In this document: positions 44,834 through 56,099 of the stretch, piece by piece
How positions within the stretch are numbered: position 1 is the stretch's first letter
Layout: the number at the start of each line of letters is the position of its first letter
Assembly: GCF_016808335.1 (NCBI RefSeq)
Contig: NC_053149.1
Location: forward strand, 33,260,087 to 33,324,086
Source: Panicum virgatum
Lineage: Eukaryota; Streptophyta; Magnoliopsida; Poales; Poaceae
Length of the DNA: 64,000 nucleotides
Direction: 5' to 3'
Made by a program: the position numbers and the translations under genes
Notes under the pieces: model-generated
Told to the model about the DNA's origin: nothing
What the model saw: only the letters and a program-made list of their open reading frames with translations
The model's database searches: none

Positions 44834-46120
44834 TAACACCCTAATTTAAATTTCAGCTTTTAATAATAAATTTAATGGGCTTTATTTAATTTTCTAAGGT
44901 TTATTATGCTTAGCCTTGCATTTAATCTAATTTTGGTTCCACAAGTAAATAAAATTTTTCTTAGGTCAATATGTTGTGCATTCATGCTGGAGCATAGTTT
45001 TATTTTTGGTTGAGTGCATAAGGTTTGAATTCAAACTGGTGTTTGAATTCAAATAGTTTGAGTGTGTTTGGAAAAGAAAAGAGGAGAGAAAACAGAGAAA
45101 TAGGAAAAACCCGAAAACCCAACTGGACCCAAGCCCAAACCCGGCCGGCCCACTTCCTCACCCCGCTTCGGCCCAGCCGCTCCCACTCCTTCCCTTTCCC
45201 GCACCAGCCCAGACTCCCGCGCCAGGCCCAACTCACCTCCTCCCTCACGCCAGCCCGCGCGTTCCTCTCCCAGCCCGCTCACTGATAGCTGCGCCCCATT
45301 CATCAGCGCTTCTTCCTCCTCTTTCCTTTCTTCGTCCCCGTGCCGAGTTCCTCTGCCGATGGCCCTCCGTGCCGCAACCTCACTGCCCGTGGACCCCCAG
45401 CTCCTGCAGACCCACCGTCCAAATCCGCTCGTGCTGTCCTCTTCTAGAAGCCATATCCCGAGCCGTGATCATCAAGCCATTGGCGCGATCCGCTCCGCCC
45501 GCGCCCAAGATCACCGGCAAGATCGCCGGGGATGCCCTTCCTCGCCCACACGCCGAGAATCTCGCCCGGCTTCTTTAAACACCCCACCATGACCCTCTGC
45601 GCCCGCAACTGCATCCATGCCGTCGCTCCTGCACCACAGCGCCACCACCACACCCTGCCTCCACCGTGCTGAAGCTCTATGCCACAGCGATCTCGCCGCC
45701 CAGCAGCTCCCCAATCCCGGCCAGCCACCGCACCTGCTTCATCTCACTGCTGTGAAGCTCCCTGGGGCCTTCATCCTCGACCCCGACCTGTGCAACACCG
45801 TGAATCTGACCGACACCCAACACCGGTGAGTTTGCTCCGCCGCAGCAATTCCTCGTCACCGGTGCGGATCAGCCCGTGTTGAACCCGGCTCTGTCTTCGC
45901 AGCATCAACACGAGTCAGCCCGAAGGGACCAGGAGCTCAGAGATCCACAACCACGTCTCCTCCTCGAGCTCCGCCCGAGCGCTGCCCGAACACCACCACC
46001 CAACCTCGTCGCCGGCCTCCCTGCGACACCTCTCCGACCGACCCAGTGCACGGTGAGCACCCCCATGACCCCCTCCACCTTTTGCACCTTTATTTAATTT
46101 AACTATCTTAAATATCTACA
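44834..46120 (+). mobile_element. LTR fragment starting TGTAACACCC
   Basis: Starts TGTAACACCCTAATTT, then AT-rich sequence and a GC-rich, GGCCCA-containing zone with no domain-bearing frames. The layout matches the minus-strand remnant at 13412-13320 plus 10113-9680. The 3' end and any duplication were not found, so it is probably truncated inside the CACTA. Confidence 0.4.
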
Positions 46121-46684
46121 GAAGTGGGCTACAGTAGCTTGAAATTTGTAATATGCATAGATGTACACTACTATTATCTTATGGATTTGAACAGCTTGTA
46201 CAAACTTAAGTATTTGTAATATGCATGGATGCCCTACCTTTATCTTATGAAATTTGATTGCATTGTTATTTGAGTGTTGGATTCGATGGGTCAATTCAGA
46301 CCTAGCTTGGTAGAATAATATATATAGCGAGAATTCAAATTTTTAAAAACACCAAAAAATAAATTAAATTCAAATTGCTATTTTTCTTGTCGTGCTGAAA
46401 ATTCATTTCCATGGGCGGGCCACCCCCTCACCCGCCCCTGTAAATGCATTTTCAGAGGTGGGACACCTCCCCACCCGTCCCTGAAAATTCATTTGTAGGG
46501 GCGGGTGCATTTCCAGGGGCGGGTCAGGGGGTGACCCGCCCCCTAGAAACGGTTTTTTAGGGGCGGTTTCGTTACCCGACTTGAAAATAAGTATTTTTAG
46601 CAGCGACAACTAGCAACGACCGCGCTACCCGTCCCTACAAATGCGTTTTTACCCGCCCCACAAATACATTTCGAAGTAGTGGTC

Positions 46685-48835
46685 ATTGGATTCATGATGG
46701 ATGTGAAGGGCCTCGCCGGCTCCGTCATCCGTCAAAAAGCCTCCCAGATGCTAGGGCGGCAGATAAGATAGCAGGCTATGCATTGAGCGTTGCCGCAATT
46801 CGACCACTCCATGTAAAGCGCTGTGGCCGTTCAGTATTTGTTAGATGAGGGTGGGCCTAGACAGTCCGTCTCCCGTTCGTACACTACGAACATTGCATCT
46901 TGATTTTATCCTACTTTCTCCTTCATAAACCAAGTAATTAATCTCTAATTTTATGAGATAGATCACCTCTAATGGGACTCTTTTAATTCTGTGTGTGCCG
47001 GATATGGCCAAACATTAATCTCTACCTATTTCTAAATAGTGGATTATATTGTTTCCTTGTCCATCATTAACTTTGGTTTATTAAAATTCTCATCAAATGT
47101 GGAATTAAAAGTGGATTGAGCTCATATATATACGAGACTAAAATCTTCTTCAACTCAAAATCGAGATCGCCTTATCTTCATGTAAATTGCACGTGAGGTA
47201 GAGGGAGGTGCTGCAAGAGAGGAAGGGAAAGGGCTGGCATTGAGCAGGCGTGGATTACCTTGCTGAGGAGGAAGAAGCCACTCTCACAACATTGGAGAGC
47301 GGAGAGTCCGCGAAAGTGGGTAGGGAGAGAAGGGCTTAGCTCCCTCGTCGGGTCATAGTGTCACGCTAACATGTTGGGAGGTTAGGTCACGGCGGCCAGC
47401 ATTGTGAAGGACGGTGTGGAGATCTTTTGAGGGAGCGGGTGTGCTAATTAGTGGCACTAGAACATTCGGCGCGCGATGCGCGCACTACCATTTGAGCAAT
47501 CAAATATAAGTAATCATAAGATAATATAACTGAGAATTAAACCAAGCATAGTATAAGATGAAATCAATACATCATATGAACTGCAATACATGCCGAGAAT
47601 CAAACATTCAGAGCTGTATCAGAATACATGCCGGCACAGAATACATTAATGAGCTAGTTTTGAACGTTTAGATGAAGAGCTTCAACTTCCTAGCATCATC
47701 GTATGAACTACAGTAGTAGACAGCTGAAACACTCACTCCACATATGCCAGCCCTTCAAAAGATTGTCGCCAGAGCAAATTCAGATAAGGAAGCTGAGTAC
47801 AATAAAATTTACAACATTTTAACTTGTGCAAAGTACATTCTTTTGTTACATGTTAAGAGGACTGTGTTGTTTGCTTGTGCTGCACTCAACAACTAGCAAG
47901 CTTTGAACGGTTTGAACTGCTCAAAGTCCAGAGTGTGGCAGCTGCAACGCGGGGCTGACAAATGCGAACGCTACCAGGTGGGAAAAATCCGTTATGGAGA
48001 TTATTGCTTCAGTCAACACAATCTTGCTTTGATCACTGAACATGTGTGCACGAGTATCTTCAGAACTCCGACTACCTGCATAAACAAGGTGTGAAGTCAG
48101 ACATGCGAGCTGGGGCTGAAAACCACATACGGAACAAACTCGCACTGTGGCAGCGCTCTTTACATGTGGATCATTTGTCTGTTACCGTGACCAACGCGGC
48201 TGAGAATTCAACCTCCATATGTGTGCAGTCCACAACGAAAACCAAATCATTTGGGTGCATATGGTCTCTGCTGAGTGCTGACAACATGTATCTGCATCGG
48301 GTGTCAGTTAGCAAAGTCATCGATTGTTAGATATGGTATATTGCCCGTGCTCACGCTACCTGCCACATTAACTAAATCAATTTCACACGAACCAAATCAA
48401 TTTGCAAACATTGACAGAACCCCATGCATTCATGGACCTAATATGCAATCTTCTAATTCCAAACACGTTCACCTAAGCAAAGTGCAAGCAGGTTTATTAT
48501 TCTCCCCTATATGACAACTAAGCAAAATGCTGTACAAGTTTCTTTGAGATCACTATATTCTACATTTATCTAAACTTAGAAACAATTTTGAATCATACAA
48601 AGAAAAGAAAATTGAAACAAGCTCAATACCTTTAGTTCTAGCTTATGGCAAAAAAAGGTAATTATAAATTGAGGTACTGACAGTCAGCCACATAAATCAC
48701 TTACCTGGTTGACCCTAAAATCTATAGTACAACAAAAACAAATAAGAAAATATGATATTTTGGTCGGTATAAGAAAAATATATTGAAGTTTTATCTAGCC
48801 TACTCATGAGGTTGACTAAAAGTATAATTTTGGAC
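46685..48835. other. Intergenic DNA, no gene recognised
   Basis: AT-rich with many stops on both strands. 47880-48330 has slightly longer frames but no motif. Nothing with clear terminal repeats. Confidence 0.5.
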
Positions 48836-49676
48836 CTGAGCATGGCACTTGCCGCTGCCATAGCATCGTTAATGAAGCGTGCCTCCCACATTGTGGATGA
48901 GTGGCACGAAGAGCCCTTTCTCCTTAGGAACGTTTCCATGTCCGCCTCCAGGTGGCTGAGCCGCACATCTCGAGCGCGAGCTTGGCGTTGAAGAGTTTCA
49001 TCTGCATGCACTCCTCGCGCCAGACCTCTACCATCTGTAGCTAATATTATGACACTTTTTGCCATAATATTATGATTATGCATTCAAGTTACTTGCTCTT
49101 GCCAAAAAGACAAAATATTGAGTACACATCCACTGCTACTGAGCCAAAGTAGCAATGCTTAAATACATGTTAAACTATAAATTTTCAGATAAACCTCCTC
49201 CACAAGCCGGCGGTGCTTAGCTCCTCCCATACGATTTGACCTATTTGAACTGAACTCTGAACTTGAGGAAGCAGAAAGAGAGTGCGCAACTAATTTGCAA
49301 CAACACAATGAGGCAGCTTTTCTGGTACTGCTATCTTCATCTTCCAGATAGAGGATGACACTCTCTAGAGAATTGCAGGAGCTCGTTGACCCTGAAAGAA
49401 ATGCACATTTTAAGTTCCAAACACTACCATCAGTCAGCTAAGAGAGTATTTCAAACCTTAGAGTTGAAGTTTGCTGTAGTCTGCAGTGCAAGTTTCACAA
49501 GAACAGGACGCTCCTCCTCAATCTCCTCCCGCATGTGCAAGCACAGTCTCGGCGCAGCAGCTCGACCTCCGCCTGGTCCTCCTCCGCCTCCCTTGTGAGC
49601 TCCAAGCACGCCTCCTCCATCAGCTCACGGGCCTTGAGCTCCATCTCGTAGCTCTGCACCTACTGCTAGGCTGGCG
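48836..49676 (-). pseudogene. USO1-like coiled-coil protein pseudogene fragment
   Basis: Minus-strand blocks match a plant-specific coiled-coil family annotated as intracellular protein transport protein USO1-like. About 49660-49500 reads QSYEMELKARELMEEACLEL then TREAEEDQAEVELL and, after a frame change, MREEIEEER. About 49040-48840 reads QMVEVWREECMQMKLFNAKL then, after a one-base shift, RLSHLEADMETFLRR and EARFINDAMAAASAML. The typical order VCDELA-, -EEVEEER-, VWREERVQMKL-, LEADLEAFL is kept. 49080-49490 between them is intron-like. Frameshifts in both blocks and loss of the N-terminal half make it a pseudogene. The gypsy LTR begins 7 bp to its right. Confidence 0.7.
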
Positions 49677-49682
49677 ACCTCG

Positions 49683-50342
49683 TGTTGACGCAAAATCCGG
49701 TCACACACTCGAATGCGCTAGAATGCGCGTTGATTGTCGACACGATCTTCACCAATGGGCTCCCTGCGCATAGACCAGTCAGACCAGTTAGGGCAACCGA
49801 TCAGACCGGTTCTATAGAGAACGCCGCGAAGACTTAAAACCTCGAGCTCGGGAGGGACCCCGTCGGAGCCCGTGGATCTAGGGTTGGTCTGAGTTCGGCA
49901 GGCCACTCAGAACATCCTCGAGCGCCGTAGAGACGAGCAAAGAACAACAGATGGGGTTGGAAAAGCTAGGGTTTGGAGATAAAAAGTAGGGTATGAGTTG
50001 TTGAATCGATTGGGATTACCCTCAATCGGCCGTGGCCCTATAAAATCCCGTGTTAAAATACAACTCCTAACTCGAATTGGGCGTTTCTGACCGGTTTGAC
50101 CGGTCAGACCGGTCAGACCAGGGTGCAGGTCTTCTGGGAGGTATAACTCCCTCATCTGGACTCCAAATTGGACGTTCTATATATGCATTTCGATCGTATT
50201 GACGAGATCTACACAATGGTGGAGTCCAACTGGCAACTTGACAAACTTGACTAGACCGGTCTGACCAGTTTATTGGAGAGGTCTGACCGGTCTGCACAGA
50301 TTGTCCAGAAAATATTCACCGTGCCAATTTTGGGTGTCAACA
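49683..50342 (-). mobile_element. Gypsy-type 3' LTR (660 bp)
   Basis: On the minus strand the LTR starts TGTTGACACCCAAAATTGG at 50342 and ends TTTTGCGTCAACA at 49683, so it has TG...CA ends. A purine tract (CATGGGGGCATA) lies immediately upstream in element orientation, at about 50343-50354, which is where the polypurine tract of a 3' LTR belongs. It contains several ACCGGTC palindromes. The 5' LTR is not in the window. Confidence 0.7.
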
Positions 50343-51261
50343 TATGCCCCCATGTTTCTTGGTAAAGCTTGCATGCCAAGAAACATATCTCCAAGCCCAA
50401 AAATACACTTGAACAACGAGAAGCACCTATGCACCAATCATGTCTTGCTTTGAAGGACTATATCATATATCGGCCATGTCATCTTGTATAAGCGAGACAA
50501 GCCTGAGTATATACAACCTCGGTTCTGAATTATGTTCTTCAAAGGACTCGCTTCGGTCCATTTTGTAAAATAATATGTAGCAACTAACACAAAGCAATGC
50601 CTCTTTGAAGATGGAGGATTAATTCAAATAATGAAATCCAATCCTCAACCTCGGAACGACCATGATCTGAAAATAGGATGTATCAACACAGCGGGCAAAC
50701 CACTGACATTCTTCACACCCCTTATACTGCTTCAAACAAACAAAGTTCATGGTAAACTAATACAAACCGGCAGTGTCAAACAACCACTTCATCCCGGGAG
50801 CCGATTGATGTGTACCACAAACATCTTCATGAACTTTCCTCATGACAACTCTGGCCTGATCCGAGTTCAAAACATTTAAGAAACAAATCTTCGGCTGTTC
50901 AACGATAGAGCTTATCGTCGACTAAAACATATTTGAGTGTCATCCGCCGAATATCCCCTTCTGCACCATGACCAGGATATTTAGATAGGAGATTACAGGA
51001 ACCCTCCAGTAGTCTGGGCGGTCAGACCGGTTGAATCGGCCGGTCGGATCAGTTCGTACAGAACCTGCAACTCCGCTTTTGCTTGCATCGGCTGTCGAAC
51101 ATGAAAATATTTCTTCATAATTGCTTAGCCAGATGCTTTCTTAGCTAGAGAAATAGCCTGTCCATTCTCTTCCCTTGGTATATATCTTATAAAAAATTAA
51201 CAAAGGAAGAAATAATATCGAGGCACTTATCAAGTTATGCATTTAAATATCTATTGTATCA
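50343..51261 (-). mobile_element. Gypsy internal region, non-coding remainder
   Basis: Lies between the RNase H fragment and the 3' LTR, where integrase would be expected, but no integrase motif (HHCC, DDE) could be read. This part seems deleted or replaced. An ACCGGTC cluster occurs at 51018-51055. Confidence 0.5.
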
Positions 51262-51928
51262 TTAGCATACCTTGAATACTTGCTGCACCACCAGTAGTGA
51301 ATCACCAAAGGCTTCAACATGTTTCATGCCCATGGATTGTAGAAATTCCAAGCCAAATAAGAGCGCTTCATACTCAATTTGATTATTTGTGCAATCCTCT
51401 TTTGATCGCTTTGAGAACTCAAAAATACCACCACTTGGTGAAATCAAGACAGCACCAATTCTTTGACCATCATCACAAACCGATCTATCAAAATATAACT
51501 TCCATGGTGGGCAAGTAACATAGCCGACTTCCAAATCATGCTTATCGTTAATCCGATGCTCAATAATAAAATCCGCTATGATTTGGTCTCTCATAGATCT
51601 CAAGAATTCACAAGCCAAATCATATTCAATTAAAGAGTGAGCCCACTCGCCGATTCTACCACTTAAAATCGGCTTTTGTAACATACACTTAAGCACATCG
51701 GTTTGACATACTACTATGCAAGTACTAGATAGTAGATAATGCCTCAAATTGGTATGAGCATAATAGAGACAAAAATAATTTCTTAGTAAAAGTATACCTT
51801 GTCTCCGCATCAATAAGTCGTCGGCTTATATAAGTGATGACATACTCCTTATCTTCAGTTTCTTGAGTCAAAACAGCCACAATGACCTTGTCTCCAGCAG
51901 CCACATAAAGCCTGACAGGAACTGAAAG
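51262..51928 (-). pseudogene. Ty3/gypsy reverse transcriptase tail and RNase H fragment
   Basis: From 51928 downward: LSVPVRLYVAAGDKVIVAVL, then a tether-like YISRRLIDAETRYT block, then a 552-base frame (51813-51262). That frame contains CLYYAHTNLRHYLLS and an RNase H domain with YFDRSVCDDGQRIGAVLISP, TNNQIEYEALLFGLEF and VEAFGDSLLVVQQV. The catalytic D...E...D residues are recognisable, although the usual FDGS is FDRS. A one-base frame change separates the two pieces. It is cut at 51928 by a copia LTR. Confidence 0.85.
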
Positions 51929-53784
51929 TGCATCTAGGCCCCTAATTGGTTTTGGTCAATTGAATGACAAATATGATTAAAGGACTAACGCTTTATTTGA
52001 GATATCATGAGCAGCGACTTATTTGTATATCATTTATGCATTGACTCATGTGAAAAAGAATCAAATAAAAGAGAAGCTTATTGTTGAAAGTCAAGCATTA
52101 TTGCAAGGCTTCATAGGTTAATAAAAATAAAAAGAGACATACACTTGTGAGCTAGATATATTGATCTTATTTATGGAAGCTTGCAATGCGTGAAATATGG
52201 TTATTATTCATGATTACAACACAAGACAAAGAAATGAAGATATGAGAATGAAATATAGAATTCATTGTTGGTGTGCAGAGCTTAACTCAACGTGGCAAGG
52301 GTAAGTGATGAAGAAACCAACCGAGATGACTAGTGCGAGGGGCTAAGCAAGCTTTGGTGGAGCGAAGGCTCACCATGTGTGCGAAATGCTAAGGTGAAGT
52401 GCTAGTATCCGTGGGGTGTTCGAAGAATCATATCGAAGCCTTATTGTGAGAAGCGATGCAATGAATCAAATATCTTATTGGAGTGACTTGAGGATCCAAG
52501 GATAGATTTGCAAAGGTATTGGGACTCTAAGTCACTAGCTCAAGTATAGATTTGCTCAAAAGAGAAGATTATGCAATGTTGGAATCCCAAGTTCGAGAAA
52601 ACCAAAGTATGGCAAAGATGAAGTGATTCAAGACTCAAGTGGATGAAATGTGTTTTAGATTTAATCTTGAGTATAGGTATGCCATACTATCAAGAGGGAT
52701 GCAACATAGATTATTTGACTCAGTCAAAAGTGCCCATAGGTCACCCAAGTAAGAATTCTGAGAGAAAACCCTTGAGAACTAACTTTGTGCTACCTGGATG
52801 ATCAAGTGTCAACTTGGTGGACCAAGTGGTGCACCTAAACCTGGGTTTGGGCTTCTCTGGCCCGGACCAGTCTGACCGGTCCAGGGTGTAACGGCTAGTT
52901 TTTGAACAGACCGGTCTGACCGGTCTGTACTGACAGAGCAATGGCTAGTTTTTGGAAGTGGGGTATTTATACCCCTCAGCCCTCTCCTTTGAGTGCTGCT
53001 AGTTCCCTGGCATTCCTGAGCTTCCCAAAGCCATTTTCTTGACCAGAAAGCTCTCCCAAACACTCTTTGTGAGTTGTGCTAACTAGATTACATATCCTTG
53101 GATTGGGTTGAGAGATTGAGTGTGTGTGAGCAAAGTGACCATTGTGAGAGCTGTATTTCGAGCAGTTGAGAGCATCCATAGCTTGAGCACTCTTGGTTCC
53201 GTCAAAAGATTTTGATTTGCATTTGTTACTCTTAGAGGTCTGCCTCCTAGACAGCTAGGCATCGCCGGCTAACTCCCGATGGTGTGGTGAGCAGCGGCAA
53301 GTCTGTGCGGGCGTGATCTTGCCCCCTTGGTGGAAAGGATCAAGATAGTGGAAAAAAGGAGTGGTTGAAAAAGACCCAACTCAAGGGATTGAGTTGCATG
53401 AGACTCAAGCCCAACGAGTTCCTCAACGGAGACGTAGGATTCACTTAGGTGAATCTGAACTTCGGGAAAAAATTCTCTGTGTCTCCTTTGTGGTTTGCCT
53501 CACTACTTTGAGTTCTAGCATTGTTTTTGTAATTCCGCATCGATCTACTTTGGTGTGCTATTTCTGTGTGTGTGCAGGGGCTTGTAACACATTTATAATC
53601 ACCTGCAGGAACACTTTACCAAGTTGTTTTTGTGCTAGAGCTCAAGGAGGGGAGAAACTCTGATATTTATGCAGGTCCTGCGTCTGACCGGTCAGTGTGC
53701 TGACAGTGTGTTTAAGTTGTAAAATTTACAGAATTTGTTGAATGCCTATTCACCCCCCTCTAGGTAACATCTGAGGTCCTTTCA
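51929..53784 (+). mobile_element. Copia 5' LTR (about 1.86 kb)
   Basis: Starts TGCATCTAGGCCCC directly in the gypsy RNase H sequence and ends GGTCCTTTCA, giving TG...CA. It is followed after two bases by the tRNA-Met primer-binding site. Layout and the CCCCCCTCTAGG segment near the end match SIRE/Maximus-type copia LTRs of grasses. ACCGGTC palindromes occur at 52862-52928 and 53684-53695. A related LTR fragment lies at 13420-14650. The 3' LTR is absent: the element is cut at 55805. Confidence 0.8.
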
Positions 53785-53786
53785 AT

Positions 53787-53798
53787 TGGTATCAGAGC
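53787..53798 (+). other. Primer-binding site, initiator tRNA-Met
   Basis: TGGTATCAGAGC is complementary to the 3' end of plant initiator methionine tRNA and is the standard minus-strand primer site of copia elements. It begins two bases after the LTR end. Confidence 0.92.
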
Positions 53799-53839
53799 AT
53801 TGGTCTCCGGATTGAAGCTTCACCGCTTGGAGATTCGCG

Positions 53840-55710
53840 ATGTCGACTGCTTGTGAGGTACCGTGTGAGCCGCTATCACTAGATGGCTCAAACTACTCTT
53901 CTTGGTCAGCTCACATACTTAATGTCTTAAAGACCATGGGTCCTTCCTTTGAGCAGATTGTTGAAAAAGCATTCTTCCTAATGACTTTGATAATTTTTTC
54001 AAATTGTCAAATATGGAGATGAGATGCTTAATCAACAATCGTCGTGTCGTTAACCTCTTGTTTAAGAACTTGGACAGAGAACTATTAGATCTTATACACA
54101 AGGAGGATAAGTTGAAAGATACACGATTTGATGCCCATCATCTTTGAAAGTTCATTGAGTCAATATGTGAAGAAGATGGCGACGATGAAGATCAAGAAGA
54201 AGAAAAGGAGTCACTAGAGGAGTGTACTACAACAGCAACACACACTCATCCTCTTATGACTCCTTCCGAAGAACAAGGAGCAGAATCAACAGAGTTTGCT
54301 GGTTCCCAGTTGGAACCGGTCAGACCGGTCCATGTGTCCGGTTAGACCGATCTGACCAGGAACCTTAAGAAGAAGAGCAAGAAATTCTCCCGAAGGCGAT
54401 CAAGACAAGCACAAGCTTCAGAAATGTCAAAATCTTCCAATGATATTGATAACAAGTGCTTGATGGCCAGAATCAATGAAATGACCAAGGAAGATAAATT
54501 TCAAGTTAAAGTTATCAAGGCTTTAACTCAAGAGCTTGAAATGATCAAACAAGAACAAGCTTCTTTGGTGCAGAGGTATCATGAATTGTCCAATGATTAT
54601 GCTAATGCTACTAAGTCATCTATTTGTGTAGCATCATTGGAGAAAGAAAATCAAATGCTCACGGCTCAAGTTGAGAGTCTCACTAGCAAGCATGTGGCTT
54701 TGCCAGGCACTCATAAGGAACTTGAATACTCTGATGAGAAGCTTGCTGAATCACATGCTATGCTAGGCATTGCTCATGAGGTTGTGATAACTTCGGTAAA
54801 ATCCTATCAACCTCTCACACACACATGCACATGCTCACAAGTTCAAATTATGTTATCTTGTGATAAACCTTGTTGCTCCCAAGCAACAAATTCTTGTGTT
54901 GAGCATGTTGTTGCAGAGCCATGTGATGACCTCATCGCGGAAGAAAATGATGAAGTCAAGCGAGAGGTCAAAGAGCTCAAAATTGAAATGATCAAGTTGA
55001 AGAGCAAGGGTCAAGTGCAACCTTCTCAAGATAACCGTGATAACATGGTGAAGGAGCTTGAGAAGGGCTCAAATTCCACTATCCTTGCTCCTCAACAAGA
55101 TCAAGCAAAAGAAGAAAGTCTTGTTCAAGTCAAAAGGTCAAACATGGAATCCAAGAACCAGACAAAGCTTTCAAGAAAAGAAAAGCACCGTGCAAGAACT
55201 AGGGTATGCTTCAGATGCAAAGAAAAGGGTCACCTCATTGTAGCATGCCCCGTTCAACAAAGTGAGGTCAGGTCTGACTCGACCTGTCAGACCGGTGACC
55301 CTAGACCGGTCAGACCAGTTGGGGCCCAGAAAGTCCAACCTCACTCCTACAAAAGCAAGCAAAATGAAAATTCAAGGGTGATGCCTGAAGTAAGGCAAGT
55401 GCAAAGGTCTACTTCTTCTCAAAAGCATAAGAAGAACAACAAGAGCACCTTTGTCAAGCTTAAACACCGAATTTGCTACACTTGTCGGGCACAAGGTCAT
55501 ATGGGCAAGGATTGTCCAAATGGTAATGAACTCAACTCAAACCTTGTCCATTATGATTTCACTAAGCTTAGGAAGGACCAAGCAGGTACTTGTGCTATTA
55601 TAGTGATTGACTCTCCTCAAACTAGCATAAGGGCCATTTGGGTTCCTAAGCATCTTGTGGCTAACTTGAGCGGACCCAACAAGGTTTGGGTACCAAAAGG
55701 TTCTTGCTGA
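53840..55710 (+). pseudogene. Copia gag polyprotein, N-terminus broken
   Basis: ATG at 53840 opens the gag domain (LSLDGSNYSSWSAHILNVLK), but a deletion and frameshift near 53990 and stops near 54145 and 54343 break it. From 54424 a 428-codon stretch is open. It contains a coiled-coil region (residues about 1-100), the HTCTCSQVQIMLSCDKPCC segment typical of SIRE-type gag, and two zinc knuckles, CFRCKEKGHLIVAC (near residue 262) and CYTCRAQGHMGKDC (near residue 352). It ends WVPKGSC, a usual gag/pol junction motif of this family. Protease, integrase and reverse transcriptase are missing. Residues about 285-300 are encoded by ACCGGTC palindromes (DPRPVRPVG). Confidence 0.9.
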
Positions 55711-56099
55711 GCTTGTAGGACAATGGAGATGCATTGGAGACTCGGTTTGTGGCAAGAAATGACATAACTTAAGATACAACCAAGTGTGAAGCTAATTTGC
55801 ATATCACATCGGTCATGGAGCACAAGCCAAATGAAGAATTTGCACTTGGCCGTAGCTCGTGCTTTGTGGAGCAATTTCGCACCTTCAATCGGATGTTGCC
55901 AATGAAGAAAGCCAAGTACGCGGAGGAGGTGGAGAAGATTCTGTCCACGTCCATTTCCAGCAAATCCTGTCCGGTTGATTCTCCGATAATTGGATGTGAC
56001 GTGTCCAATCCCAAACTTGCAGGTAGTATAGGAGTACCTGCACCGTGAGAGCTCTGGAGATGTCCCAAATCCATTGGTCTCATGACAGTGCCTGAGCCA

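Larger units (their letters stand above)
42970..46681. mobile_element. CACTA element with captured sequence and an LTR insertion (3.7 kb)
   Basis: Left terminus CACTACTACAAAAATG, right terminus ACATTTCGAAGTAGTG; perfect GTC duplication at 42967-42969 and 46682-46684. Subterminal AGGGGCGGGT/CACCCGCCCC repeats lie at 43010-43030 and 46410-46660. The interior holds a GC-rich Pro/Arg stretch (43064-43620), exon-like coding pieces (43868-44815) and an LTR-like block (from 44834). No transposase. Same family as 10114-13319, and both carry a foreign GC-rich stretch near the left end. Confidence 0.9.

Noticed and set aside
45049..46097. Several 70-90-codon frames on both strands
   Set aside because: They fall in the GC-rich part of an LTR-like fragment and show no domain or codon signal.
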